Assembly (NCBI RefSeq): GCF_009769735.1
Contig: NZ_WSRO01000002.1
Coordinates: forward strand, 6,522,001-6,586,000
DNA length: 64,000 nucleotides
Direction of reading: 5' to 3'
Source of the DNA: Streptomyces sp. BA2
Lineage (GTDB): Bacteria > Actinomycetota > Actinomycetes > Streptomycetales > Streptomycetaceae
Positions 1-7,435 of this stretch are shown piece by piece; position 1 is the first letter of the stretch, and every line of letters begins with the position of its first letter. The notes beneath the pieces are model-generated. The model was given only the letters and a program-made list of their open reading frames with translations, was not told the DNA's origin and did not search any database. A program made the position numbers and the translations under genes.

Positions 1-1342
1 CCACCACCCCCGACAGCAGGAAACTGCAGTCCACCCCGCCCGTCAGGGCGAGCAGCGGCCCCTCGTAGGAGGGCAGCGAGACCGAGGCGAGGCCGACCAC
101 CGCGCCCAGCGTCCAGCTCACCGTCGCCGGGACGTTCCAGCCCGCCCGGTACCAGTAGATCCCGCCCTTGGAACGGCGGTTGAAGACCTGGAGCGCTTCC
201 GCGTCGTAGACGCCCCCGCAGCGCACGAAGCCGATCAGGGTGATCACCGCCCACGGTGTGCCGATCGCCGTGAGGAGGAGGACGAAGGACGTCATCGCGT
301 CCTGCGCCTCCCACGCGTAGTGGCCCACGAACACGCACCCCGTGGCCACCACCGCCACCGTGTACGTCGCCCGCGCCCGCGAAGCACGCGGCAGGATCGC
401 GTCCAGGTCGAGGCCCATCGAGTACAGCATCAGGCCCGCGTTGCCGACCGAGCCCGCGGAGGCGGCGAGCAGGAGCGGGATCAAGTACCAGGTGGGGGAG
501 GCGGAAACCAGCGGCCCCGCGTAGTCGAGCGCCGCACCCGCCGCGTACGCCGTGAACGTACCGAAGAGCTGGGGGACGAGGAGTCCGGCGAGAAGGCCCG
601 CCCACGACGCCCGCAGCACCGTGCGCGAGCTGTGCCGGGCGGGGGAGACGTAGCGCGTGTAGTCGCCCAGGAGCGTGATGAACGCGATCGGGCCGCTCAG
701 GCCCGCCGCCACAAGCGCGAGCAGCCACGTCGGCCAGAACGAGCCGAGGAGGTAGCCGCCCGCATCGGGGAGCGCCGACGTCGTGAAGTCGGGGGCGTAG
801 GCCACCGCCCCGAGGATCAGCAGCGCGGTCATGCCGACCGCGAGGACGCGCGACAGGCGCAGCAGGACCCGGTAGCCGTACACCGCGCCCGTGACCGTGG
901 CGGCGGCGAGCAGCGCGTACACGATCCCGTACGAGAGGCCGCCGGTGGGGAGCCCCGTCAGGCGGTGCAGGACGCCCACCATCACGTCGCCGCCGATCCA
1001 GATGGTCAGCGCGGTGTAGCCGAGGGAGAGGAGGAGGCCGACGATCGAGCCGACCAGGCGGCCCCGTACGCCGAACTGGGCACCGGAGGACGTCGAGAGG
1101 TTGGTGCCCGTGCGGAGCGAGACCAGGGCGAGGGGGGCCGTGAGGGCCGTACCGATCACCGTGCCCGCCACCACGGACGTGACCGACGCCCACCAGCCGA
1201 GGCCGAACGACACCGGCAGCCAGCCGAAGACGATCACCCCGAGGCAGAGGTTGGAGCCGAGCAGGATCGAGATGAGATCGCGGGGGCCGCTGGTGCGTTC
1301 CCCGTCCGGGATGGTGTCGACTCCGCGCTGTTCTATCGGCAT
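1..1342 (-). CDS. NCS1-family cytosine/purine-type permease (3' end missing)
   Basis: Reading leftward from ATG at 1342, the frame stays open to the window edge, giving about 447 residues without a stop. The N-terminus (MPIEQRGVDTIPDGER) is followed by a hydrophobic run with the NCS1-like signature LLGSNLCLGVIVFGWLPVSF, then a series of about ten or more membrane spans. The NCS1 family imports nucleobases, hydantoins or allantoin with Na+ or H+. The gene is divergent from the urease-like genes and is separated from them by about 160 bp holding two matching operator-like sites, so I infer import of the compound used by that cluster. The substrate cannot be read from sequence. The C-terminus lies outside the window. 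Confidence 0.85.
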   Translation of the reverse strand, partial: MPIEQRGVDTIPDGERTSGPRDLISILLGSNLCLGVIVFGWLPVSFGLGWWASVTSVVAGTVIGTALTAPLALVSLRTGTNLSTSSGAQFGVRGRLVGSIVGLLLSLGYTALTIWIGGDVMVGVLHRLTGLPTGGLSYGIVYALLAAATVTGAVYGYRVLLRLSRVLAVGMTALLILGAVAYAPDFTTSALPDAGGYLLGSFWPTWLLALVAAGLSGPIAFITLLGDYTRYVSPARHSSRTVLRASWAGLLAGLLVPQLFGTFTAYAAGAALDYAGPLVSASPTWYLIPLLLAASAGSVGNAGLMLYSMGLDLDAILPRASRARATYTVAVVATGCVFVGHYAWEAQDAMTSFVLLLTAIGTPWAVITLIGFVRCGGVYDAEALQVFNRRSKGGIYWYRAGWNVPATVSWTLGAVVGLASVSLPSYEGPLLALTGGVDCSFLLSGVV

Positions 1343-1401
1343 GAGGGTGCCCCTGACGCTCGATCGTGGCCGCCTGCGCACACAGGCCGCCGTCCGACTA
1401 T

Positions 1402-1416
1402 TTGAGTGCCGCTCAA
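1402..1416. promoter_or_regulatory. Operator-like inverted repeat, copy 1 (permease side)
   Basis: TTGAGTGCCGCTCAA has perfect 5-bp arms (TTGAG/CTCAA) around a 5-bp centre. A near copy (12 of 15 positions) occurs 69 bp away on the urease side. Its position just upstream of the permease start fits repressor control, and the TetR gene at 5031 is the obvious candidate regulator. Binding is inferred. Confidence 0.5.
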
Positions 1417-1470
1417 TGTGACCTGATGCATGCTCGTGCGTCAATGTTTCCGTTGGATCAATCTCGTGGT

Positions 1471-1485
1471 TAGAGTGTCGTTCAA
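1471..1485. promoter_or_regulatory. Operator-like inverted repeat, copy 2 (urease side), over a possible -10
   Basis: TAGAGTGTCGTTCAA matches copy 1 at 12 of 15 positions and lies 20 bp before the GTG start of the urease gamma/beta gene. TAGAGT at 1471-1476 could serve as the -10, with TTTCCG at 1447-1452 as a weak -35 (18-bp spacer). Binding there would block the promoter. Confidence 0.45.
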
Positions 1486-1504
1486 ATGATGGAGGTGTGG
1501 TGGC

Positions 1505-2209
1505 GTGCGGCTTACTCCCACGGAACGCGACCGGCTGCTGCTCTTCGGGGCGGCCGAGCTTGCCAGGGCCCGCAAGGCGCGCGGCCTCAGACTCAACGTC
1601 CCCGAAGCGACCGCGCTGATCGCGGACACGGTGTGCGAGGCGGCCCGCGACGGCGCCAGGCTCGCCGAGGCGATCGAGCGCGCGCGCTCGGCCCTCGGGC
1701 CCGACGACGTCCTGCCGGGCGTCGCGGACGTGGTGACCGAGGTGCATGTGGAGGCCGTCTTCGACGACGGGTCCCGGCTCGCGGTGGTCTCGCAGCCGAT
1801 CGGGGAGGGGCTCGGGAGCGAGGCTCCGGGGGCGCTGCTCCCCGGCCCCGAGCACGAGGAGCTCGCGCCGACCGCGAAGCTCACGGTGCGCAACACCGCC
1901 ACCGTGCCCGTCTCCGTCACCTCGCACTTCCACCTCTTCGAGGCCAACCCCCGGCTCGACTTCGACCGGGTGGCCGCGTACGGCATGCGCTTGGCCGTGC
2001 CCGCCGGGTCCTCGGTCCGCTTCGGGCCCGGCGAGAGCGCCGAGGTCGGCCTGGTGCCGATCGGCGGCGAGCGGATCGCGATCGGCTTCGCCGGCCTCGT
2101 CGACGGGCCGCTTGACGCGCCGGGCGCCCGCGAAGAGGCCCTGCGCCGCGCCGCCGCCTGTGGCTACCTCGGCATACCGGAAACCACTGAGCAGGAGGTC
2201 GAGCGATGA
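1505..2209 (+). CDS. ureAB: Urease-like gamma/beta fusion subunit
   Basis: 234 residues. Residues 1-100 match the urease gamma subunit (N-terminus RLTPTERDRLLLFGAAELA, then LNVPEATALIA) and about 110-234 match the beta subunit (SHFHLFEANPRLDFDR, PAGSSVRFGPGE). Fused gamma/beta subunits are known in several bacteria. The GTG start at 1505 has GGAG about 11 bp upstream. The stop overlaps the next start as ATGA, so translation with the alpha subunit is probably coupled. The accessory genes ureD, ureE, ureF and ureG needed for nickel insertion are not seen anywhere in the window. The fold is clear; activity on urea is uncertain because the alpha subunit is divergent. Confidence 0.9.
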   Translation: MRLTPTERDRLLLFGAAELARARKARGLRLNVPEATALIADTVCEAARDGARLAEAIERARSALGPDDVLPGVADVVTEVHVEAVFDDGSRLAVVSQPIGEGLGSEAPGALLPGPEHEELAPTAKLTVRNTATVPVSVTSHFHLFEANPRLDFDRVAAYGMRLAVPAGSSVRFGPGESAEVGLVPIGGERIAIGFAGLVDGPLDAPGAREEALRRAAACGYLGIPETTEQEVER

Positions 2210-3927
2210 GCCGCCCCGGAGGCCACCCCGCCGAACCGCGCCGCCTCACCCCGTACGAGTACGCCGCCACGCACGGCCCCCGAGCCGGTGACCACGTGCG
2301 GCTCGGTGATTCGGGGCTGACGGTCCGCGTCGAGTCCGACTCCCAGCGCTACGGCGACGAATTCCTCGCCGGATTCGGCAAGACCGCCCGTGACGGTCTG
2401 CACCTGAAGGCCGCCGCCGTCCGCGAGACCTGCGACGTCGTCATCAGCAACGTCCTGGTGATCGACGCGGTGCAGGGCATCCGCAAGATGTCGATCGGCA
2501 TCAGGGAAGGCCGTATTCACGCCATCGGGCGGGCCGGCAACCCCGACACCCTCGACGGCGTCGACGTCGTCGTCGGCACGGGCACGTCCATCGTCTCGGG
2601 CGAGGGGCTCATCGCCACCGCCGGATCGGTCGACACCCACGTCCACCTGCTCTCGCCGCGCATCATGGAGGCGTCCCTCGCCTCGGGTGTGACGACGATC
2701 ATCGGGCAGGAATTCGGGCCCGTGTGGGGCGTCGGCGTCAACTCGCCCTGGGCGCTGAAGCACGCCTTCAACGCCTTCGACGCCTGGCCGGTCAACATCG
2801 GCTTCCTGGGCCGGGGTTCGTCCTCGCACGACGCCCCGCTGATCGAGGCGCTCGCCGAGGGCGGGGCCTCGGGCTTCAAGGTGCACGAGGACATGGGCGC
2901 GCACACGCGGGCGTTGGACACCGCGCTGCGGGTCGCCGAGGAGCACGACGTACAAGTCGCCCTGCACAGCGACGGGTTGAACGAGTGCCTCTCAGTCGAG
3001 GACACCCTGAAGGTGCTCGAAGGGCGGACCATCCACGCCTTCCACATCGAGGGATGCGGCGGCGGGCACGTGCCCAACGTCCTGAAGATGGCGGGCGTGC
3101 CGAACGTGATCGGCTCCTCCACCAACCCCACGCTGCCCTTCGGGCGCGACGCCGTCGCCGAGCACTACGGCATGATCGTCTCGGTCCACGACCTGAAGAC
3201 CGATCTGCCGGGCGACGCGGCGATGGCACGCGACCGCATACGCGCCGGGACCATGGGCGCGGAGGACGTCCTTCACGACCTGGGCGCCATCGGCATCACC
3301 TCGTCCGACGCGCAGGGCATGGGGCGCGCGGGCGAGACTGTACGCAGGACCTTCGCGATGGCCGGGAAGATGAAGGCCGACTTCGGCCCCATGGACGGGG
3401 ACGGCGCTCACGACGACAACGCGCGCGTCCTGCGCTACATGGCCAAGCTGACCATCAACCCCGCCATCGCCCACGGCCTCGCCCACGAGGTCGGTTCCAT
3501 CGAGGTCGGCAAGATGGCCGACATCGTGCTCTGGCGGCCCGAATACTTCGGCGCCAAGCCGCAGTTGGTCCTGAAGTCCGGCTTCCCCGCCTACGGAGTG
3601 GTGGGCGACCCGAACGCCGCGACCGACACCTGCGAACCCCTCGTCCTCGGCCCGCAGTTCGGCTCGTACGGCGCGACGCCCGCCGACATCTCCGTGGCCT
3701 TCGTCGCGCAGGCGGCCGTCGACCAGGGCAACGACCAGATGCCGACCCGGCGGCGCCGGGTCGCCGTGCGCGGCACCCGTGGGATCGGCCCCGCCGACCT
3801 GCGGCTCAACTCCCGCACCGGCTCCATCGACGTCGACCAGCGCTCCGGCCTTGTCACGCTCGACGGCGACCCGGTGCGCTCCGATCCCGCCGACTCGGTC
3901 TCGCTCAACCGCCTCTACTTCCTGTAG
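2206..3927 (+). CDS. ureC: Urease alpha-subunit-like metallo-amidohydrolase, divergent active-site flap
   Basis: 573 residues, normal length for urease alpha. All expected nickel ligands are visible: H145 and H147 (THVH), the carbamylated lysine K225 (GFKVHED), H254 (ALHSD), H280 (AFHIEG) and D368 (SSDAQ); H227 is also kept. The mobile flap differs: the canonical Cys-His-His-Leu reads V327-H328-D329-L330, so the flap Cys and the second His are lost. The loop after GVTT reads GQEFGPVWG and is about four residues shorter than in Klebsiella urease as I recall it. The metal site is thus intact but the pocket altered. It may be a weak urease or act on another amide or ureido compound. It follows ureAB with an ATGA overlap. 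Confidence 0.85.
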   Translation: MSRPGGHPAEPRRLTPYEYAATHGPRAGDHVRLGDSGLTVRVESDSQRYGDEFLAGFGKTARDGLHLKAAAVRETCDVVISNVLVIDAVQGIRKMSIGIREGRIHAIGRAGNPDTLDGVDVVVGTGTSIVSGEGLIATAGSVDTHVHLLSPRIMEASLASGVTTIIGQEFGPVWGVGVNSPWALKHAFNAFDAWPVNIGFLGRGSSSHDAPLIEALAEGGASGFKVHEDMGAHTRALDTALRVAEEHDVQVALHSDGLNECLSVEDTLKVLEGRTIHAFHIEGCGGGHVPNVLKMAGVPNVIGSSTNPTLPFGRDAVAEHYGMIVSVHDLKTDLPGDAAMARDRIRAGTMGAEDVLHDLGAIGITSSDAQGMGRAGETVRRTFAMAGKMKADFGPMDGDGAHDDNARVLRYMAKLTINPAIAHGLAHEVGSIEVGKMADIVLWRPEYFGAKPQLVLKSGFPAYGVVGDPNAATDTCEPLVLGPQFGSYGATPADISVAFVAQAAVDQGNDQMPTRRRRVAVRGTRGIGPADLRLNSRTGSIDVDQRSGLVTLDGDPVRSDPADSVSLNRLYFL

Positions 3928-3966
3928 TCCCTCCTTCCTGTAGTTCCACCTTCCTGTAGTTCCCTC
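3919..3966 (+). repeat. Three tandem 16-bp repeats starting inside the ureC stop
   Basis: TTCCTGTAGTCCCTCC, TTCCTGTAGTTCCACC and TTCCTGTAGTTCCCTC follow each other directly. The first copy contains the last two codons and TAG stop of ureC, so the gene end has been copied twice downstream. No hairpin is formed. This looks like replication slippage. Confidence 0.8.
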
Positions 3967-4002
3967 GCCAGCCCTCCTTGAAGTCCTTCCATAGGGATCA
4001 CC

Positions 4003-5016
4003 ATGACCTTCCACATGCCCGCCGAGTGGGCCCCGCACGAGCGCACCTGGATGGCCTGGCCGGGCCCCAACCCCACCTTCAGAGACGAGCGCGAGCTCGC
4101 CGAAGGACGGGCCGCCTGGGCGGGCGTCGCCCGTGCCGTACGCCGCTTCGAACCCGTCACGATGGTCGTCGGAACGGGCCAGAGCGAGTCGGCCCGCGCG
4201 CTCCTCGGCCCGGACATCGAGCTCGTCGAGCGCGATCTCGACGACGCGTGGATGCGGGACATCGGCCCCACCTTCGTACGCGACGGAGACCAACTGGCCG
4301 CCGTGGACTGGATCTTCAACGGCTGGGGCGGCCAGGACTGGGCCCGCTGGGAGCACGACGCGAAGATCGCCCGCCATGTCGCCGACCTGGCAGGCGTACC
4401 CGTCCACTCCTCGCCCCTGGTCAACGAAGGCGGCGGCATCCACGTCGACGGCGAGGGCACGGTCCTGCTGACCGACACGGTCCAGCTCGACCCCGGACGC
4501 AATCCGGGCCTCACCCGGGAGCAGGCCGAGGAGGCGATCCACGCCCGCATCGGCACGCGCAAGGCGATCTGGCTGCCGAAGGGCCTGACCGGGGACTACG
4601 GCCAGTTCGGCACCCGGGGGCACGTCGACATCGTCGCCGCCTTCGCCGCGCCCGGCATCGTCCTCGTCCACTCGCAGCAGGACCCCGCCCACCCGGACTT
4701 CGAGGTCAGCAAGGAGATCATCGGGGTCCTGCGCGGGCAGACCGACGCCCGGGGCCGCGCCCTGCAGATCGTCGAGGTGCCCGCGCCGACCGTCCTCACC
4801 GACGACGAGGGCTGGGTCGACTACTCCTACATCAACCACTACCTCTGCAACGGCGGCGTCGTCCTGTGCGCCTTCGACGACCCGCGCGACGAGATCGCGG
4901 CGGGCATCTTCCGCCGTCTCTTCCCGGAGCGGACCGTGACGCTCGTCGACGCCCGTACGATCTTTGCCGGGGGTGGTGGCATCCACTGCATCACCCAGCA
5001 GCAGCCGAAGGTGTGA
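4003..5016 (+). CDS. aguA: Agmatine deiminase family protein
   Basis: 337 residues, slightly short for the family. Guanidine-deiminase fold motifs are all present: WMRDIGPTFV (substrate Asp), NEGGGIHVDGEG (Glu and Asp), RGHVDIVAAF (catalytic His) and the C-terminal AGGGGIHCITQQ with nucleophile C329. Agmatine deiminase converts agmatine to N-carbamoylputrescine plus ammonia in the cytoplasm. The next pathway enzyme, N-carbamoylputrescine amidohydrolase, is not nearby; the urease-like genes stand in its place. The ATG follows ATAGGGATCACC. It lies 75 bp after ureC, probably in the same transcript. The family also includes other guanidine-modifying enzymes, so the substrate is only likely. Confidence 0.85.
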   Translation: MTFHMPAEWAPHERTWMAWPGPNPTFRDERELAEGRAAWAGVARAVRRFEPVTMVVGTGQSESARALLGPDIELVERDLDDAWMRDIGPTFVRDGDQLAAVDWIFNGWGGQDWARWEHDAKIARHVADLAGVPVHSSPLVNEGGGIHVDGEGTVLLTDTVQLDPGRNPGLTREQAEEAIHARIGTRKAIWLPKGLTGDYGQFGTRGHVDIVAAFAAPGIVLVHSQQDPAHPDFEVSKEIIGVLRGQTDARGRALQIVEVPAPTVLTDDEGWVDYSYINHYLCNGGVVLCAFDDPRDEIAAGIFRRLFPERTVTLVDARTIFAGGGGIHCITQQQPKV

Positions 5017-5030
5017 CCTAGGAGTACCCC

Positions 5031-5660
5031 ATGGCCGGGACAGCCCGTGCGCGCAAGAACGCACCGCCGCGCGAGGACGTCCTCGCCGCCGCCATGGAGA
5101 TGATCGCCGAGCGCGGCCTGGAGAAGCTGACCATGGCCGCGCTCGGCCGTGAGGTCGGCATGAGCAGCGGCCACCTCCTCTACTACTTCCGCACCAAGGA
5201 CGAGCTGCTCCTGCGCACCCTGGAGTGGAGCGAGGCCGCGCTCGGCGCCGAGCGCGGCCGGCTCCTTGCCCGGCAGGGCACGGCCCGCGAGCGGCTCGAC
5301 GCGTACGTCGACCTGTACGTCCCCGACGCCCCCGGCGACCCCCACTGGACGCTCTGGCTGGAGGTCTGGAACCGCTCCCTGAACGCCGACGAGGACGGGC
5401 GCGACCGTCAGGCCGCCATCGAGAGCGCCTGGCACCGCGACCTGGTGGCGCTGCTCGCCGAAGGCGTGTCGCGAGGCGAGTTCAGGGCCATGGACCCCGA
5501 CCGGTTCGCGGCCCGGCTGCGGGCGCTGCTCGACGGATTCTCCATCCACGTGGCGATCGGCCTGCGCGGCACGGGGCGTGACCAGATCCTCGCGCACGTA
5601 CGGGAGTTCCTGGACGGAGCGCTAGCGTCCGGCTCCCAGGACCCGGCGACCCCCGTCTAG
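5031..5660 (+). CDS. TetR-family transcriptional regulator
   Basis: 209 residues. The helix-turn-helix lies at about residues 15-60, with LTMAALGREVGMSSGHLLYYF as the recognition region. The C-terminal ligand domain resembles the BetI/TetR_C_6 type. The ATG follows TAGGAGTACCCC, a good ribosome binding site, 14 bp after the aguA stop, so it is likely co-transcribed with the urease-like operon. It is the best candidate to bind the two matching operators at 1402 and 1471. The ligand is unknown; a guanidino, polyamine or ureido compound would fit. Confidence 0.9.
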   Translation: MAGTARARKNAPPREDVLAAAMEMIAERGLEKLTMAALGREVGMSSGHLLYYFRTKDELLLRTLEWSEAALGAERGRLLARQGTARERLDAYVDLYVPDAPGDPHWTLWLEVWNRSLNADEDGRDRQAAIESAWHRDLVALLAEGVSRGEFRAMDPDRFAARLRALLDGFSIHVAIGLRGTGRDQILAHVREFLDGALASGSQDPATPV

Positions 5661-5680
5661 GTTGTACGCGTTCCGGCGGA

Positions 5681-5709
5681 TTGTGCGTTTCCTGGCGGTG
5701 CGCTTGTAT
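5681..5709 (+). promoter_or_regulatory. Possible sigma70-type promoter for the propeller protein
   Basis: TTGTGC at 5681-5686 and TTGTAT at 5704-5709 are 17 bp apart, about 100 bp before the coding start at 5809. Both hexamers are weak. Confidence 0.3.
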
Positions 5710-5808
5710 CCCCGTGGGCCCTCGGTGCGGTCCGGCACCGACCTCGCACGCACCGAACCGAGGAAGCCCATCCGCACGGAACTCTGAGGAACCACGGGGG
5801 ATTTGACC

Positions 5809-7068
5809 ATGCACAGCACCAAGCGCCGCGCCGCCCTGGCCGCCGCCGTACTCGTCGCCGCGATCACCGCCTCGACGCTGCCCGCCGCCTCCGCCGCGCC
5901 CGGCGCCGACGCGCCCCGCACCGAGGGCGTCAGCGTCACGGCCGACGGCAAGGCCGCCAACGACCGTTCCGCGGGGGCCGTGATCAGCAGGGACGGCCGG
6001 TTCGCCGCCTTCGACTCCGAGGCCACCGACCTGGTCGCGGGCGACACCAACGGCCGGAGCGACATCTTCGTACGCGATCTGCGCACCGGAAAGACCGAGC
6101 GGATCGCCCTCGAAGGGCGGGACCTCAGGAAGGCCTCGCTGAGCGCCGACGGGCGTTACGTCGCGATGATCACCAGCCCCGCGGACGCCTACTCGGTGAG
6201 CGACGTCCGGCTCTACGACCGCAGGACCAAGAAGTTCGAGCGCCTCGACGTCGAGCTGCCCGACGGCTACCCCGGGGACAGCGCGGGCAGCGTCTCGCTG
6301 AGCGCGAACGCCCGCTACGCCGTCTTCAGCACGGACGGCCCGCAGTTCGACGGCACGGCGGTCTTCCTGCGCGACCGCAAGACCGGCACCACCGAGAAGG
6401 TCAGCCACCCGTACACCGGCGGTGACGGGGAGCGCGACGCCCACTCGCCGACCGTCAGCGACGACGGCCGCCACGTCGCGTACGCGAACTCCTTCGTCAA
6501 CGGCCCGCGCGGCGACGACTGGAGCGATCTGTGGGTGCGCGACCGCAAGACGGGGAAGGTGACGCAGGTCGACCGTTCCCACGACGGCTCCAAGACCGAG
6601 AAGGAGTCCCTGGACGCGTCCATCAGCGGCGACGGCCGCACCGTGGTCTTCGAGTCCCGCGACACGCACCTCGTCCCGAACGACGACGACGCCGCCTGGA
6701 ACGTCTTCGTGCACGACCTCGCGTCCGGCAAGAGCCAGCGCATCCACGGCACCCAGGGCGGCCCCGGCGAGGCCTACACCCGCGCGCCCGCGATCAGCGC
6801 CGACGGGCGGTACCTGACGTACATGTCGGAGCTCACCGAAGCCGGCGCCGAGTACGGCAAGGAGTGGCCCGTCTACCTGCGGGACCTGAAGAAGGGCGGC
6901 ACCACACTCGTCACGCCGGACACCACGGGCGGTGCGGCCTCGGCCCAGGTCGCCCCCGGCGGCATCTCGGCGGACGGCCGCAGGATCGCCTTCCTCTCCG
7001 GCGACGCGTCGCTCCTGAGCGGCGACACCAATGACGGCTACGACACGTTCGTACGCCACCTGCGCTGA
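5809..7068 (+). CDS. Secreted TolB/WD40-like beta-propeller protein
   Basis: 419 residues from ATG 5809; a TTG six bases earlier is possible but GGGGG sits only two bases before it, while spacing to the ATG is good. The N-terminus has a Sec-type signal peptide with an Ala-rich core ending ASAAPGADAP. The rest is repeated blade-like segments with the PD40 pattern (ISRDGRFAAFDSEATDLV, VSDDGRHVAYAN, ISADGRYLTYMS, ISADGRRIAFLS). Such propellers bind ligands or proteins outside the cell; no catalytic motif is visible. The gene stands alone. Confidence 0.75.
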   Translation: MHSTKRRAALAAAVLVAAITASTLPAASAAPGADAPRTEGVSVTADGKAANDRSAGAVISRDGRFAAFDSEATDLVAGDTNGRSDIFVRDLRTGKTERIALEGRDLRKASLSADGRYVAMITSPADAYSVSDVRLYDRRTKKFERLDVELPDGYPGDSAGSVSLSANARYAVFSTDGPQFDGTAVFLRDRKTGTTEKVSHPYTGGDGERDAHSPTVSDDGRHVAYANSFVNGPRGDDWSDLWVRDRKTGKVTQVDRSHDGSKTEKESLDASISGDGRTVVFESRDTHLVPNDDDAAWNVFVHDLASGKSQRIHGTQGGPGEAYTRAPAISADGRYLTYMSELTEAGAEYGKEWPVYLRDLKKGGTTLVTPDTTGGAASAQVAPGGISADGRRIAFLSGDASLLSGDTNDGYDTFVRHLR

Positions 7069-7197
7069 CGCGGTCGCACAGCCTGCGGGCGGCGCGTCCC
7101 ACGCGTCGCCCGCGGCGAGGTGTCCTATGACGTCCACGTACGCCCGCATCGTGAGACGGGGCAGCGCGGTGTGTGCGGGCTGTGGCAGGCTGCCACC

Positions 7198-7248
7198 GTG
7201 CTCTCGTTCGCCATGATTATTGGCAGCAGGCGCGCCGGTCCGCAGTGA
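7198..7248 (+). CDS. Putative leader peptide (16 aa) before cimA
   Basis: GTG at 7198 opens MLSFAMIIGSRRAGPQ followed by TGA at 7246. It has two adjacent ATT isoleucine codons, which are rare in high-G+C genomes where ATC dominates. Citramalate synthase makes an isoleucine precursor, so Ile codons are what an attenuator would sense. The ribosome binding site is weak (GGCAGG), lies inside an inverted repeat, and an inner ATG at 7213 has none. This is a candidate only. Confidence 0.35.
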   Translation: MLSFAMIIGSRRAGPQ

Positions 7249-7304
7249 CCGTCTCGTACCACCATGTACGGGCGGACACCGTCGTCTCTCGACCCGCGCG
7301 CAAA

Positions 7305-7330
7305 CCTCTCGTACCCACGAGGGGTTTTTT
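7305..7330 (+). terminator. Intrinsic terminator or attenuator upstream of cimA
   Basis: CCTCTCG (7305-7311) pairs with CGAGGGG (7318-7324), one G-T wobble, around a 6-nt loop, followed by six Ts. T-tracts are unusual for Streptomyces terminators. It lies 106 bp before the cimA start and about 240 bp after the preceding gene, so an attenuator role is more likely than simple termination of that gene. Confidence 0.7.
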
Positions 7331-7435
7331 CGTTTCCTGGCCCAACATCAGCCGGACGCGGAGCGCGAGGGATCATTGAGGCGGTGGAGCCGGTCATTCC
7401 GGTAGACCGAGATCCGACACAGGAGCCAGATCAGC

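Larger units (their letters stand above)
7069..7435 (+). other. Leader region of the citramalate synthase gene
   Basis: This 367-bp stretch has no standard gene. It holds, in order, a 7+1+7 inverted repeat (7182-7196, GTGGCAG/CTGCCAC), a short Ile-containing reading frame (7198-7248), a hairpin formed by 7238-7243 with 7272-7277 (inner stem 7255-7259 with 7266-7270), and a terminator-like hairpin with six Ts (7305-7330). The order is that of a ribosome-mediated attenuator. TCTCG occurs three times (7252, 7287, 7307), and each copy could pair with the terminator's 3' arm, which would allow alternative folds. Confidence 0.5.

Noticed and set aside
1486..2115. Alternative frames over ureAB starting at ATG 1486
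   Set aside because: Frame at 1505 encodes clear urease gamma and beta domains; the other is Arg-rich.
2992..5064. 690-codon minus-strand frame across ureC and aguA
   Set aside because: Composition is not protein-like and it covers two genes with exact catalytic motifs on the other strand.
7125..7397. 90-codon minus-strand frame in the cimA leader
   Set aside because: No ribosome binding site or recognisable domain; it overlaps the terminator and leader structures.
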